Positions 33,506-41,673 of a DNA stretch of 64,000 nt are shown piece after piece; position 1 is the stretch's first letter; every line of letters starts with the position of its first letter. The translations under genes were made by a program, and so were the position numbers. The stretch is from Stella humosa (lineage in GTDB: Bacteria; Pseudomonadota; Alphaproteobacteria; ATCC43930; Allostellaceae), in assembly GCF_006738645.1 (NCBI RefSeq), contig NZ_AP019700.1, forward strand, positions 1,500,001 through 1,564,000, given 5' to 3'. The notes under the pieces were generated by a model that worked only from the letters and a program-made list of their open reading frames with translations, had not been told where the DNA came from and made no database searches.

Positions 33506-35884
33506 TCAGCCAGCCCGGCTCCAGATCGCCAGGCCGGGCAGGGGCCGGGCGAAGTGCTCGACCGTCCAGCCGTCCATCGCCGCCGGCATCACGTCGCGCA
33601 GGCCGGTCTCGGCGTGCCAGACCGGCACCTCGGACAGGTTGGTGTTGTTGACGACGAGGCGCCCGCCCGGCAGCACGGCCGCGACGGCGGCTGGCCATAG
33701 CGTCTGCCATACCTCGGGCCCGTTGCCATGCAGGTCGATGAGGACCAGGGCGAACCGGCGGCCGGATGCCTCCAGGAAATGCCGGCCGTCATCGACGACC
33801 AGTTCCACCCCCATGCCGTCCAGATTGTCGGCCGCACCCCGGCGGGCGATGTCGACGCTCGTCACCATGCAGCCCAGTGCCGCCAGCATGGCGGTCAGGT
33901 GTCCGCGCGAGGTGCCGATCTCCAGCACCGGCTGGCCGGCAAAGGGGCGGGCGGCGTCCAGGATGCGGGCGGTGGAGACGGCCGACGGCGACTGCCCGGG
34001 GTCGCCCCATTGGCCGCGATTGGCCAGCCAGCGGAAGCGCGCCGGCACCGGTGGCTCGCGGGTGCAGTCGGGCAGCATGCCGGCCGCCACCATGCGGCCG
34101 AAGTGCGGGTTGTGGCCGTGGAAGGCATAGCTGAAGTGATAGCCCCAGGCCCGGCCCTGGTCGCCGGCCAGGCCGAAGTCGAGCCCGTCCTGCGCGCGCC
34201 GGCCGAACGGGAACACGTTCAGCGGGATCGCCAAGGCGCCCGCCTGCTGGAAGGCGACGGCGGCCACGCCCTGCTCTTCCACGTCCCGGCGCCCGTCATG
34301 GCCGGCCGGCAGCGGCGGCCGGTCGAGGGCTGCTTCGAAGCCGGCGCGGAAGCCCTGTCCGGGCGGTAGCGAGATCAGGCCCGAATAGAGCAGGAGGGCC
34401 CGGTCCACCTGGTCCTTGTAGACGCCATAGGCGCGCGCGGGGATGCAGCGATCGTCCTGCGTCACGCGCAGGCGGTCGCGGCCCTCGCACCACGCCTCGA
34501 ACCAGTCCGGCGCGCCGGTGATCACCATGTCGCCGTCGAGTATCCATTCGGGCGCGTCCGGGCGGACGCGCTCGGGAAACCACTTCCACCAGTAGCCATA
34601 GCGGTCGGGATAGCAGCCGGCGGCGCCCAGCCGGCCCGCGAGCCAGGGGTTGTCGGCAGCGGCGACCGGCCACAGCTCCACCGGCTGCTCGGCATGGGCC
34701 AGGATCGCGCGCGCCCGCGCGCCGGAGATACCGTTGGTGCAGAGGCAATAGTCGACCCGGTCGCCGAAGAGGCGGGTGGCGAGCGCGATGGCGGCCTGCG
34801 TCACCACGTCGTCCTGCCCGTCGCCCTTGATCCAGCGGATGACCGGGCGCGTGCCGGCCGAGAAAGGGCGCCGGGCCGCCTGGCGCCGGGCGGCGTCCGT
34901 CTCGGCCATGCGCCGGGCGAGCGGCAGGTGGCCGTCCTCGGCGCGGTCCGATTGCAGGCGGGCTTCCTCCTCCAGCACCTCGGCCGGGATCGCCGTGCCC
35001 CGATGCCAGCGCTGGATGGCGGTCAGGGGAAGCCCGGCCCGCACCTCGACCTTCAGCCAGGCGACGTCGCCGGCCGCGGCAATGGCGGGCCAGGGGGAGT
35101 CCGCCGGCAGCAGGCAGAGCTGGACGAGATAGTGGCCGGGCTCGGGCGGGGCTGCCATCCATCCATCCATCCAGAAGCGCCCGCCCGGTGCCAGCGCGAC
35201 GGGCGGCGGCGTGCGACCGTCGGCGACCGGCCCGCGATCGGCCAGGCGCAGCCAGCGATGCCCGAGCCGCGCCGGGCCGTCGCCCTCCAGCGTCCAGCCG
35301 GCCAGGCCGTCATTGTCGAGGCGCAGGCGGGTCGGGAAGGTGGCGCCGCTCGGTACCCGCAGGGGATGGCGCAGGACCGTGATCCGGCCCAGCGGTCGGA
35401 ACCGGTCCATGGCGCGCTGCCGGCGATGATGCTCGAGCGGGTGGATCGCGGCCAGGTCGATGCCGGGATGGGCTGCCAGATAGTCCGCGGTGGCGAAGCT
35501 CGGGCCCGGGTCCCGGCCGTCGCGCGCGCCGTGGTGCCAATAATGCAGGGCCGGGTCCATGCCGCTGCGGGCGACGTCGGGATAGGCTTCCAGATACCAG
35601 GCCGGGTCGAACAAGGGATGCGGGCTGCGCCGGGCCGGATGGCCGCGCAGGTAATGTGCCAGCGGATCGCCGGCCCCCAGTTCGGGGTGCTGGCTGCGAT
35701 ACCAGGGCAGGTGGAAGAAGGGGTGGGGCGCGATCCCCGCCCGGACCCCGCTTGCCAGGTAGTGGCGGGCGGCCTGCGTCCGGGTCGCCAACTGCCGGCC
35801 GATGGCGGCGCAGTAGCCGCGCGCGTCGAAGAAGGGCGAGCGGGCGACGGCGTCGATCTGGGCTTCGGCGGGCTCCTGCGGCAT
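33506..35884 (-). CDS. Modular glycan protein: WYLxxxPDV repeats, beta-sandwich, glycosyltransferase-like, SAM methyltransferase
   Basis: 792 residues. Residues 50-150 contain repeats of the kind HPLFDPAWYLEAYPDVARSG, DPALHYWHHG, seen at the ends of many polysaccharide glycosyltransferases. Residues 165-285 look like a beta-sandwich of the Wzt C-terminal type. Residues 345-600 resemble a nucleotide-sugar transferase, with DGDM at 450-453 as metal motif. From about 650 there is a methyltransferase fold (VLEIGTSRGHLTAM, VTSVDIA, LVLIDLHGNG). It probably adds and methylates a sugar on a surface polymer; this is inferred from domains. Confidence 0.68.
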   Translation of the reverse strand: MPQEPAEAQIDAVARSPFFDARGYCAAIGRQLATRTQAARHYLASGVRAGIAPHPFFHLPWYRSQHPELGAGDPLAHYLRGHPARRSPHPLFDPAWYLEAYPDVARSGMDPALHYWHHGARDGRDPGPSFATADYLAAHPGIDLAAIHPLEHHRRQRAMDRFRPLGRITVLRHPLRVPSGATFPTRLRLDNDGLAGWTLEGDGPARLGHRWLRLADRGPVADGRTPPPVALAPGGRFWMDGWMAAPPEPGHYLVQLCLLPADSPWPAIAAAGDVAWLKVEVRAGLPLTAIQRWHRGTAIPAEVLEEEARLQSDRAEDGHLPLARRMAETDAARRQAARRPFSAGTRPVIRWIKGDGQDDVVTQAAIALATRLFGDRVDYCLCTNGISGARARAILAHAEQPVELWPVAAADNPWLAGRLGAAGCYPDRYGYWWKWFPERVRPDAPEWILDGDMVITGAPDWFEAWCEGRDRLRVTQDDRCIPARAYGVYKDQVDRALLLYSGLISLPPGQGFRAGFEAALDRPPLPAGHDGRRDVEEQGVAAVAFQQAGALAIPLNVFPFGRRAQDGLDFGLAGDQGRAWGYHFSYAFHGHNPHFGRMVAAGMLPDCTREPPVPARFRWLANRGQWGDPGQSPSAVSTARILDAARPFAGQPVLEIGTSRGHLTAMLAALGCMVTSVDIARRGAADNLDGMGVELVVDDGRHFLEASGRRFALVLIDLHGNGPEVWQTLWPAAVAAVLPGGRLVVNNTNLSEVPVWHAETGLRDVMPAAMDGWTVEHFARPLPGLAIWSRAG

Positions 35885-35890
35885 GGGCGG

Positions 35891-36748
35891 TCAGCGCACC
35901 TGGGCTGGGGCCGTGGCCAGGTCCCAGGCGGCGAGGGCCGCATCGACCTGGGCCGGCTCCACGAAGCGGCGCACCGATCGCTCGACGATGCGGTCGCGCC
36001 TGGCCCGGGCGATGGCCGCGTCGACATAGGCCACCCATTCGGGCTCTTGCTGCCGCATGCCGGCGCCGCGATGGCCTAGCTGGTAGGGCTCGCCCAGCAG
36101 GCGGACGCGCGGGTTCTTGTTTCCCAGCGCCTGCAGCACTGCCTGGTCGTGGGCAAAGCCGGCGCCGCGCCCCTGGAGAAGTGCCTGCAGCCCCTCCGAC
36201 ACCGTGTCGAGCGGCAGCAGCGTCGCCTCCGGCAGGTTGCGCTCGAACCAGCCGACCTGCCAGGTGCCCCGGATGACGATGACCGTCTTCCCGCCCAGGT
36301 CGTCGAGGCGGCCGAGCGGCCCGTCGGCGGCCACCAGCATGTCGCTGACCCCCCAGGCATAGGGCGCGGAGAAGGCGATCTGGCGCGCCCGCTCCTCGTT
36401 GATGCTGAAGGTGGCGAGGACGAGGTCGAGCCGGCGGCCGACCAGCCAGGGGATGCGGTTGGCGGCGCTGACGCAGATCACGTCGATGCGGTCGGGCCGG
36501 CCGAAGGCATAGGCGGCGATCTGCCGGGCGAGGTCGACTTCGATGCCGGCCGGGCGACCGCTCTGGTCGACGAAGCCGTCCGGCGGGTAGTCGCAGTTGA
36601 CGCCGACGCGCAGCAGCCCGTGACGCTTGATGTCGGCCGGCAGCGGCGGCAGGTCCTGGGCGATCGCCGTGGCCGGGATGCCAAGGATCACGGGAAATGC
36701 CAGTATCAGGAAGCAGAGCGGACCGAGGCGGCGCAACCAACCATGCAT
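35891..36748 (-). CDS. Periplasmic solute-binding protein, family 3 (amino-acid type)
   Basis: 285 residues. A signal peptide (LCFLILAFPVILGIPATAIAQ) is followed by a type II periplasmic binding fold: GLLRVGVNCDYPPDGFVDQSG, GIEVDLARQIAAYAFG, LVLATFSINEERARQIAFSAPY, VIVIRGTW. No permease or ATPase gene is next to it. It ends 6 bases before the glycan gene upstream on the plus-strand map (same direction), so it may be a recruited sensor or an orphan. The ligand is unknown. Confidence 0.8.
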   Translation of the reverse strand: MHGWLRRLGPLCFLILAFPVILGIPATAIAQDLPPLPADIKRHGLLRVGVNCDYPPDGFVDQSGRPAGIEVDLARQIAAYAFGRPDRIDVICVSAANRIPWLVGRRLDLVLATFSINEERARQIAFSAPYAWGVSDMLVAADGPLGRLDDLGGKTVIVIRGTWQVGWFERNLPEATLLPLDTVSEGLQALLQGRGAGFAHDQAVLQALGNKNPRVRLLGEPYQLGHRGAGMRQQEPEWVAYVDAAIARARRDRIVERSVRRFVEPAQVDAALAAWDLATAPAQVR

Positions 36749-36845
36749 CTGGCAGCTCCCTGGCCTCCCTTGCCGCGGGGAAGCTGGCCGAACTCTATGG
36801 GAGGATCGCCGTCGGGGTCCACAACCTAGCGGATGGGGGCGTCAC

Positions 36846-37871
36846 TTGGGCCAATCAGCCGGCGGGCCGGCATGCGAAACCGCGGTGGCGCTGACCGTCT
36901 TCAACCGGCCGGGGCCGACGCGGGCCGTCTTCGCGGCCATCCGTGCCGCCCGGCCGCCCCGCCTGTTCCTGTTCGCAGACGGTCCGGCCGATGCCCCCGG
37001 CGTTGCCGAGGCGCGGGCGGCCGTGGCCGACGTCGACTGGCCCTGCCGGGTCGAACGCGACTATTCGGCGGTCAATCTCGGCTGCCGGCAGCGTCAGGCC
37101 TCGGCCTTCTCGGCTGTTTTCACCGCGGTCGATCAGGCGATCCTGCTCGAGGACGACTGCCTGCCGCAGCCGGGCTGCCTTGCCTGGTGCCAGGCGATGC
37201 TGGACCGCTACCGCGACGAGCCGCGGGTGATGATGGTGACGGCCAGCAACCCGCTTGAAGAATGGCAGGCGGACCGCCAGTCGCACCATTTCGCCCATTA
37301 CGGCAGTTCGTGGGGCTGGGCCACCTGGCGACGGGCCTGGGCTGCCTTCCGTGACCCGCCGGACGATCATCGCGCGCCCGATGCCCTGGCCCGGCTGGCT
37401 CGTGTCCTGCCCGACGCCGACGAGCAGCGGCGCCATCTGGCCGGCGTCGACCGGGTGCTGGCCGGCATCTGGTCGACCTGGGACGTGCAGTGGGAGCATG
37501 CGCGCCTGCTGGCGGGCGGGCTGGCGGTCGTGCCGGCGCGCAACATGGTCGACAATCTCGGGCTCGGTGCGGGCGCCACCCACACCGGCCGCTCGACGCC
37601 GCTGGATGCGGTGCGTCGGGCCTATCCGGCGCCTTCGGCCCTTCGTCCGCCCCCGGCCGTGGCCGCCGATGGGGCCTATGACCGGCTGGTCTACGAGCAG
37701 CGCAGCGGCAACCTGTCGCCGGCCGGCATCGCCTTGTGGGCCGATCGCCTGATCGGGCGCGGACGGGCGGTGCAGGCGCTGGCGATGGTGCGGGGCGGCC
37801 AGCGCCGGCACGGCGGCGACCCGGCACTGGCGGCACTGGCGGCCCGGGCGCTGGCGGCACTCGGCCGCTGA
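36846..37871 (+). CDS. Glycosyltransferase-like protein (GT-A fold, HlpA-type)
   Basis: 341 residues from TTG 36846 (GTG 36885 also possible). It begins VALTVFNRPGPTRAVFAAI and continues with RPPRLFLFADGP, AILLEDDCLPQPGCL (acidic metal motif) and YGSSWGWATWRRAWAAF. These are found in proteins labelled hemolytic-protein HlpA-like or nucleotide-diphosphosugar transferases of glycan loci. A helical tail follows. It is divergent from the binding-protein gene and convergent with the GT2 gene, the only plus-strand transferase in the island. The start is uncertain. Confidence 0.68.
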   Translation: MGQSAGGPACETAVALTVFNRPGPTRAVFAAIRAARPPRLFLFADGPADAPGVAEARAAVADVDWPCRVERDYSAVNLGCRQRQASAFSAVFTAVDQAILLEDDCLPQPGCLAWCQAMLDRYRDEPRVMMVTASNPLEEWQADRQSHHFAHYGSSWGWATWRRAWAAFRDPPDDHRAPDALARLARVLPDADEQRRHLAGVDRVLAGIWSTWDVQWEHARLLAGGLAVVPARNMVDNLGLGAGATHTGRSTPLDAVRRAYPAPSALRPPPAVAADGAYDRLVYEQRSGNLSPAGIALWADRLIGRGRAVQALAMVRGGQRRHGGDPALAALAARALAALGR

Positions 37872-37875
37872 CGGA

Positions 37876-38547
37876 TCAGCCCTCGTCCGTGCCGGCCCGC
37901 CGGTCGCGCAGGCGCCGGGCGATCACCGCGAAGGCGGCCGCGCGGTTGACGGCAGGGTCGGCCGACAGGGCGTCGGCCCGCAGCGTCTTCAGCAGCAGGA
38001 CCGCCGGGTCGGCCACGCGCCGGCAGCCGGCCGCGTCGGCCCGCACGAACCAGTCCATGTCGCAGCCCATGCCGAGCGTCGGGTCGAACGGGCCGACGCG
38101 GTCGAACAGCGCGCGCGGCGCCACCAGCGTCCCCGGCGTGCGCCCCAGGCGCGGCAGCCCGCGGGGACCGTCGATCGGCGTGCCGTCCGCATCGTCGGCC
38201 ACGAAGCGCAGGTGGGCGACGCCATAGGCGGTCTCGTCGGGGCCTGCGAGGTCGGCCGCCTGGCGGGCCAGTTTGTCCGGCATCCAGCGGTCGTCATGGT
38301 CGAGGAACGCGACCAGTCGGCCACGCGCCTCTGCCAGCGCCAGATTGCGGGCGTCGGCCAAGCCGCGGCCGGACTGTTCAACGACCCGGGCACCCCACTG
38401 CCGCGCGATCTCCGCCGTGCCGTCCGTCGACCGTCCGTCGACCACCAGCACCTCGTCCGGCTGGCGGGTCTGGGCGCGGATGCTGGCCAGCGCGCGCGGC
38501 AGCCGCAGGGCGCCGTCGCGCACGCAGACGACGGCGGTGATCGTCAC
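37876..38547 (-). CDS. Glycosyltransferase family 2
   Basis: 223 residues, GT-A fold. It opens with TAVVCVRDGALRLPRALASI and has the GRSTDGTAEIARQWG loop and the acidic triad motif VAFLDHDDRWMPDKL, where the D-x-D equivalent binds the nucleotide sugar. GMGCDMDWFVRADAAGC is the ED/xDW acceptor-side motif. The start overlaps the stop of the upstream GT2 gene (ATGA). It adds a sugar during surface-glycan assembly; donor and acceptor are unknown. Confidence 0.85.
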   Translation of the reverse strand: MTITAVVCVRDGALRLPRALASIRAQTRQPDEVLVVDGRSTDGTAEIARQWGARVVEQSGRGLADARNLALAEARGRLVAFLDHDDRWMPDKLARQAADLAGPDETAYGVAHLRFVADDADGTPIDGPRGLPRLGRTPGTLVAPRALFDRVGPFDPTLGMGCDMDWFVRADAAGCRRVADPAVLLLKTLRADALSADPAVNRAAAFAVIARRLRDRRAGTDEG

Positions 38548-39251
38548 GGGACCGCCCCCGCGCGCCGCGCGCGCAGGGTCCGGGCAAGGATGACCGGCCA
38601 GCGCCGCAGATGATCGGCCGTCCGGACCGGCGGCTCCATCTTGTCCATCAGCGATCCGTGCCCGCGCCGGTAGTAGAGGGTGACGTCGGGCAGGGTCGTC
38701 CGCACCGCGCCGGCGGCACGCGCCCGGACCCAGAAGTCGACGTCCTCGGCGGTGCGCATGGTTTCGTCGAAGCCGCCCAGGCGGGCGACCAGTTCGCGCC
38801 GGAAGAGGGCGCTGCCCAGGTTGAAGCCGCCCGCGACCTTGCCGAGAAGGGTGGCGGGACCGTCCGTTTCGCCCTCGACGGTGTCCCGGAATCGCCGCAC
38901 CTGGCCGTGCGCGGCCTCGCAGGCGGGGTCGGCCTCGATCGCGGCCAGCAGGATGGCCAGGCTGTGCCGCGGCCAGATGTCGTCGGCGTCGAGGAAGGTC
39001 ACGAAGCGCCCGCGGGCGACGGAAAGCCCCCGGTTGCGGGCGGCGGACGGCCCCTTGTTCGCTTGGTGCAACAGGACGACCGGCAGGGCGGCACGGGACA
39101 GCCGCGTGGCCGGGTCGTCCTGCGACCCATCATCGACCGCGATGACCTCGATATCGTCGATCCCCTGGCGGGCGATGCTGGCGATCGCCTCCAGCAACAG
39201 GTCGCCCGCGTCGAAGATCGGCACGACGACGCTCACCAGCGGGTGGGCCAT
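38544..39251 (-). CDS. Glycosyltransferase family 2
   Basis: 235 residues. SVVVPIFDAGDLLLEAIASI, VIAVDDGSQDDPATRL and VTFLDADDIWPRHSL are the GT2 core motifs, with RTAEDVDFWVRARAAG as catalytic-base region. It lies 9 bases after the PqqD-like gene and is coupled to the next GT2 gene by an ATGA overlap. The two share layout but differ in sequence, so they likely make different linkages. Confidence 0.87.
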   Translation of the reverse strand: MAHPLVSVVVPIFDAGDLLLEAIASIARQGIDDIEVIAVDDGSQDDPATRLSRAALPVVLLHQANKGPSAARNRGLSVARGRFVTFLDADDIWPRHSLAILLAAIEADPACEAAHGQVRRFRDTVEGETDGPATLLGKVAGGFNLGSALFRRELVARLGGFDETMRTAEDVDFWVRARAAGAVRTTLPDVTLYYRRGHGSLMDKMEPPVRTADHLRRWPVILARTLRARRAGAVP

Positions 39252-39260
39252 GCGGGGCTG

Positions 39261-39713
39261 CTAGGTCGTCTTGGCCGCCGGGTGCGGCCAGCCCAGGTCG
39301 TCGACCTCGTGGATGGGGTCCAGCGTCAGCAGGTCCTGCATCTCGGTGAAGCGCTCGACCACCGGGGGCGTGAAGGGCGTACCGGCCGCCGGCAGCAGGG
39401 CGGAACGATCGGCGGTGATCGCCGGTGGCTGGTCCGATCGCAGCAGCAGGTCGTCGGCCACCAGCGCTTCGACCAGGCCGGCCACCGCCGCTGCGGCTTC
39501 GGCCGGCGCCAGCCCGTACTGCTCTTGGGTCCACTGGGTTACCTGCGCGATGGATCGGCCGCCCTCGATGCCGGCCCACATGGCCGCACCCGTGCCGCGC
39601 AGGCTGAAGTAGAAACCGCTGACCGTGTTCACCAGAACCACCTCGCCGTCGATCACGTCATGGGCGATCAGGTTGCGGTTGATGTGCAGGTAGCAGGGTG
39701 GTTCGGCGGTCAT
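39261..39713 (-). CDS. PqqD-like (RRE-fold) protein with acidic/aromatic C-terminal tail
   Basis: 150 residues from ATG 39713, with AGGAG 12 bases upstream. A GTG at 39761 overlapping the GT4 stop would add MTAEPRPPTGPQEPCR and duplicate the MTAEP start. Residues 8-92 fit a PqqD/RRE winged helix (INRNLIAHDVIDGEVVLVNT, FYFSLRGTGAAMWAGIEGG, LVEALVADDLLLR). The tail at 121-142 (FTEMQDLLTLDPIHEVDDLG then WP) looks like a separate conserved peptide. PqqD-type domains bind leader peptides of RiPPs, but no pqq or radical-SAM gene is here. Role unknown. Confidence 0.66.
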   Translation of the reverse strand: MTAEPPCYLHINRNLIAHDVIDGEVVLVNTVSGFYFSLRGTGAAMWAGIEGGRSIAQVTQWTQEQYGLAPAEAAAAVAGLVEALVADDLLLRSDQPPAITADRSALLPAAGTPFTPPVVERFTEMQDLLTLDPIHEVDDLGWPHPAAKTT

Positions 39714-39757
39714 GCGGCAGGGCTCCTGCGGGCCTGTTGGGGGGCGCGGCTCGGCCG

Positions 39758-41215
39758 TCACGATAGCGGGTCCGGCGGTACGCCGTCATCGCGCATATTG
39801 GCCAGGCGGCGGCCGGCACGCTCAACTGCGGCACCGGCTGCGATCGCGGCGGCGAGTTCGCGGGCCGCTGCCGGGATGCGACCTTCGGCGGCCAGCACAA
39901 GACCGGTCCAGTAGCGCAGCATGCCGTCGTCGGGCATGCCGTTGCGCTGGTGGAACAGCCCGCCCTCGACCCGCACCTGATCGGCGGGCAGGGCGGCGAT
40001 CGCCGCATCGGCCCGATCGTCGCCCGCGAGGCTGTCGCGAAACGCCTTTCCCCATGGCCCGAGCGCGTCGGCGAAGCGCCGGGCGGCCGGGAAGGGTGGT
40101 GGCGGCTCGGGCGACGCCGGCCGTGTCCGGACAGGGCCGGCGGTGACCTCGCCCAGGATGGCGGCGAGGCGGGCGCAGGTGCGCCCGGCATCGAACTCGC
40201 GGCGCGCGTGGCGGGCCGCACCGGCCCCCAGGCGAGCGCGCAGCCCGGGGTCGGCATGCAGCAGGGCCAGGGCCGCGCCGTACTCCCGCTCCGGCACGAC
40301 CAGGCCGGACACCTCATGCTCGACCATGGTGGGAATGCCGCCATATGGCAGGATCACCGGTGGCAGGCCGGCGGCCATCGCCTCCTGCAGGCTACGGTCG
40401 CTGCTGGAATAGGTGTCGGGCGCCAGCGGATAGCCGAACACGTCCGATCCGGCCAGGACCGGCACCAGGTCGCGGACATGGCCGCGCAGGTCGAACCGTT
40501 CCGGCGCGCCGGCTGCGGTGGCCGCCGCCGTCAGGGCGGGTTCCCCGCCACCGCCGCCGCAGAGGACGAAGCGGGCGTCTGGCAGGCCGGCCGACAGCGA
40601 CAGCGCGACGAAGTCCGGGTGGATCTTGCCGGGCCCGACAGTGCCGACATAGGTGACGACGAAGCCCGCATGGGGCACCGGCGCCAGCCCTTGCAGCGGC
40701 TCCAGGTTGGCCGGCGCGCGCAGCACCTCAGCCGGCGCCGGCAGCGTCATGCCGGCGAGTGGCGGCAGAAGGGCGGTGCAAGGCGCGGTCAGCAGGATGC
40801 GGTCGGCCCGCCGGGCGAGCGCTGGCGGCACGACCTGCGGCGGGGCGGTGCCGGCCACCTGGATCCAGGCGACCACGGGCACCCGCGGCGGCAGGCGCTC
40901 GATGAAGGCCAGCGAGGCCGGCGTCGTCCAGAAGTGCAGCAGGATCACGTCCGTCGCGGCCAGTGCGGCTGTCTCGGCCGCCGGGCCGGGCAGGAGGGCG
41001 ACGCCGCCGCGTGCCAGCTCGATCCGGATGAGGGGCGAGACGATGGCTTCCAACGGCAGGACCCGGTGCTCGGCCGCGAACCCGGCCGCCTGGAGGCGAC
41101 GGACGGTGGTGGCCATCGAGCCGGCGGCCCCGCCCGCGCGCAGATGCGGGATGACGTGGAGGATGCGCAGCGCCCGGCTGCCGCATGAGTTGCCGCCGGA
41201 TGAGTCGATTGCCAT
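39758..41215 (-). CDS. Glycosyltransferase family 4 (GT-B fold)
   Basis: 485 residues. The N-terminal Rossmann half starts LRILHVIPHLRAGGAAGSMATTV. The C-terminal donor half has VVTYVGTVGPGKIHPDFV, DLRGHVRDLVPVLAGSDVFGYP, and the E-x7-E motif region SSDRSLQEAMAAGLPPVILPYGGIPTMVEHEVSGLVV. A helical tail of about 110 residues extends beyond the GT core. Its TGA can overlap the upstream-most GTG of the PqqD-like gene. It is first in the minus-strand GT4-PqqD-GT2-GT2 operon. Confidence 0.84.
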   Translation of the reverse strand: MAIDSSGGNSCGSRALRILHVIPHLRAGGAAGSMATTVRRLQAAGFAAEHRVLPLEAIVSPLIRIELARGGVALLPGPAAETAALAATDVILLHFWTTPASLAFIERLPPRVPVVAWIQVAGTAPPQVVPPALARRADRILLTAPCTALLPPLAGMTLPAPAEVLRAPANLEPLQGLAPVPHAGFVVTYVGTVGPGKIHPDFVALSLSAGLPDARFVLCGGGGGEPALTAAATAAGAPERFDLRGHVRDLVPVLAGSDVFGYPLAPDTYSSSDRSLQEAMAAGLPPVILPYGGIPTMVEHEVSGLVVPEREYGAALALLHADPGLRARLGAGAARHARREFDAGRTCARLAAILGEVTAGPVRTRPASPEPPPPFPAARRFADALGPWGKAFRDSLAGDDRADAAIAALPADQVRVEGGLFHQRNGMPDDGMLRYWTGLVLAAEGRIPAAARELAAAIAAGAAVERAGRRLANMRDDGVPPDPLS

Positions 41216-41313
41216 GAAATTCTTCCGAAGGGGGCAAAACCGCCCGGCCGGTGGGGGCGACTATCGCTCAACCCCGGTGCGACACCCGCCCGGCCATCCA
41301 ACAGGAGACCAAG

Positions 41314-41586
41314 ATGATCAAGACCGCAATCGCCGCCGCCCTGCTTTCCGTGACCTTCGCCGGTGCCGCGCTGGCCTCGATGGACGAGGGCAAGTTCGGC
41401 CAGATGCTTGACGACGGCAAGTTCGGGCAGAACACGGACGAGGGCAAGAAGGGCTCGAACATGGACGAAGGCAAGTACGGCCGGAACCTCGACGACGGCA
41501 AGTTCGGCGCCGACATGGATGAGGGCAAGAAGGGCGCGAACCTCGACGAGGGCAAGCTCGGCGCCAACGGCATGGACAGCTTCTGA
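41314..41586 (+). CDS. Exported nonapeptide-repeat protein
   Basis: 90 residues. A clear signal peptide (1-21, cleavage after ALA) is followed by seven tandem 9-residue repeats (23-85) and a GMDSF end. The repeat consensus is hydrophobic-D-(E/D)-G-K-x-G-x-(N/D), for example MDEGKYGRN and LDDGKFGAD. Glycines and the N/D fall at RTX positions 1, 4 and 6, but K replaces the second glycine. AGGAG stands 9 bases before the ATG. It is divergent from the GT4 gene inside the glycan island. No known family is recognised; a calcium-binding, matrix or wall-linked role is possible. Confidence 0.72.
   Translation: MIKTAIAAALLSVTFAGAALASMDEGKFGQMLDDGKFGQNTDEGKKGSNMDEGKYGRNLDDGKFGADMDEGKKGANLDEGKLGANGMDSF
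41380..41568 (+). repeat. Seven tandem 27-bp repeats
   Basis: The coding repeats of the exported protein form seven direct 27-base units sharing GACGAGGGCAAG or GACGACGGCAAG cores. They vary mostly in the sixth and eighth codons of each unit, which suggests selection on the protein pattern and not recent slippage alone. Confidence 0.85.
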
Positions 41587-41617
41587 CACGCTGTCGCCGG
41601 TTGCGCCGCTGCCCCAG

Positions 41618-41649
41618 ACGACCGGCTGGCCAGACGGCTCGCCGGTCGT
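41618..41649. terminator. Bidirectional terminator-like stem-loop
   Basis: ACGACCGGC (41618-41626) pairs perfectly with GCCGGTCGT (41641-41649) between the convergent repeat-protein and GT39 genes. It is followed by TTCCC. Confidence 0.4.
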
Positions 41650-41673
41650 TCCCGCTTGCGGGCGGCGCTTCCC

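Noticed and set aside
39261-39713. PQQ biosynthesis (pqqD) assignment
   Set aside because: No pqqA, B, C or E gene is present and the extra C-terminal tail is not part of PqqD; only the fold similarity is kept.
41380-41568. CRISPR or VNTR array
   Set aside because: Units are contiguous without spacers, keep the reading frame and encode a regular protein repeat.
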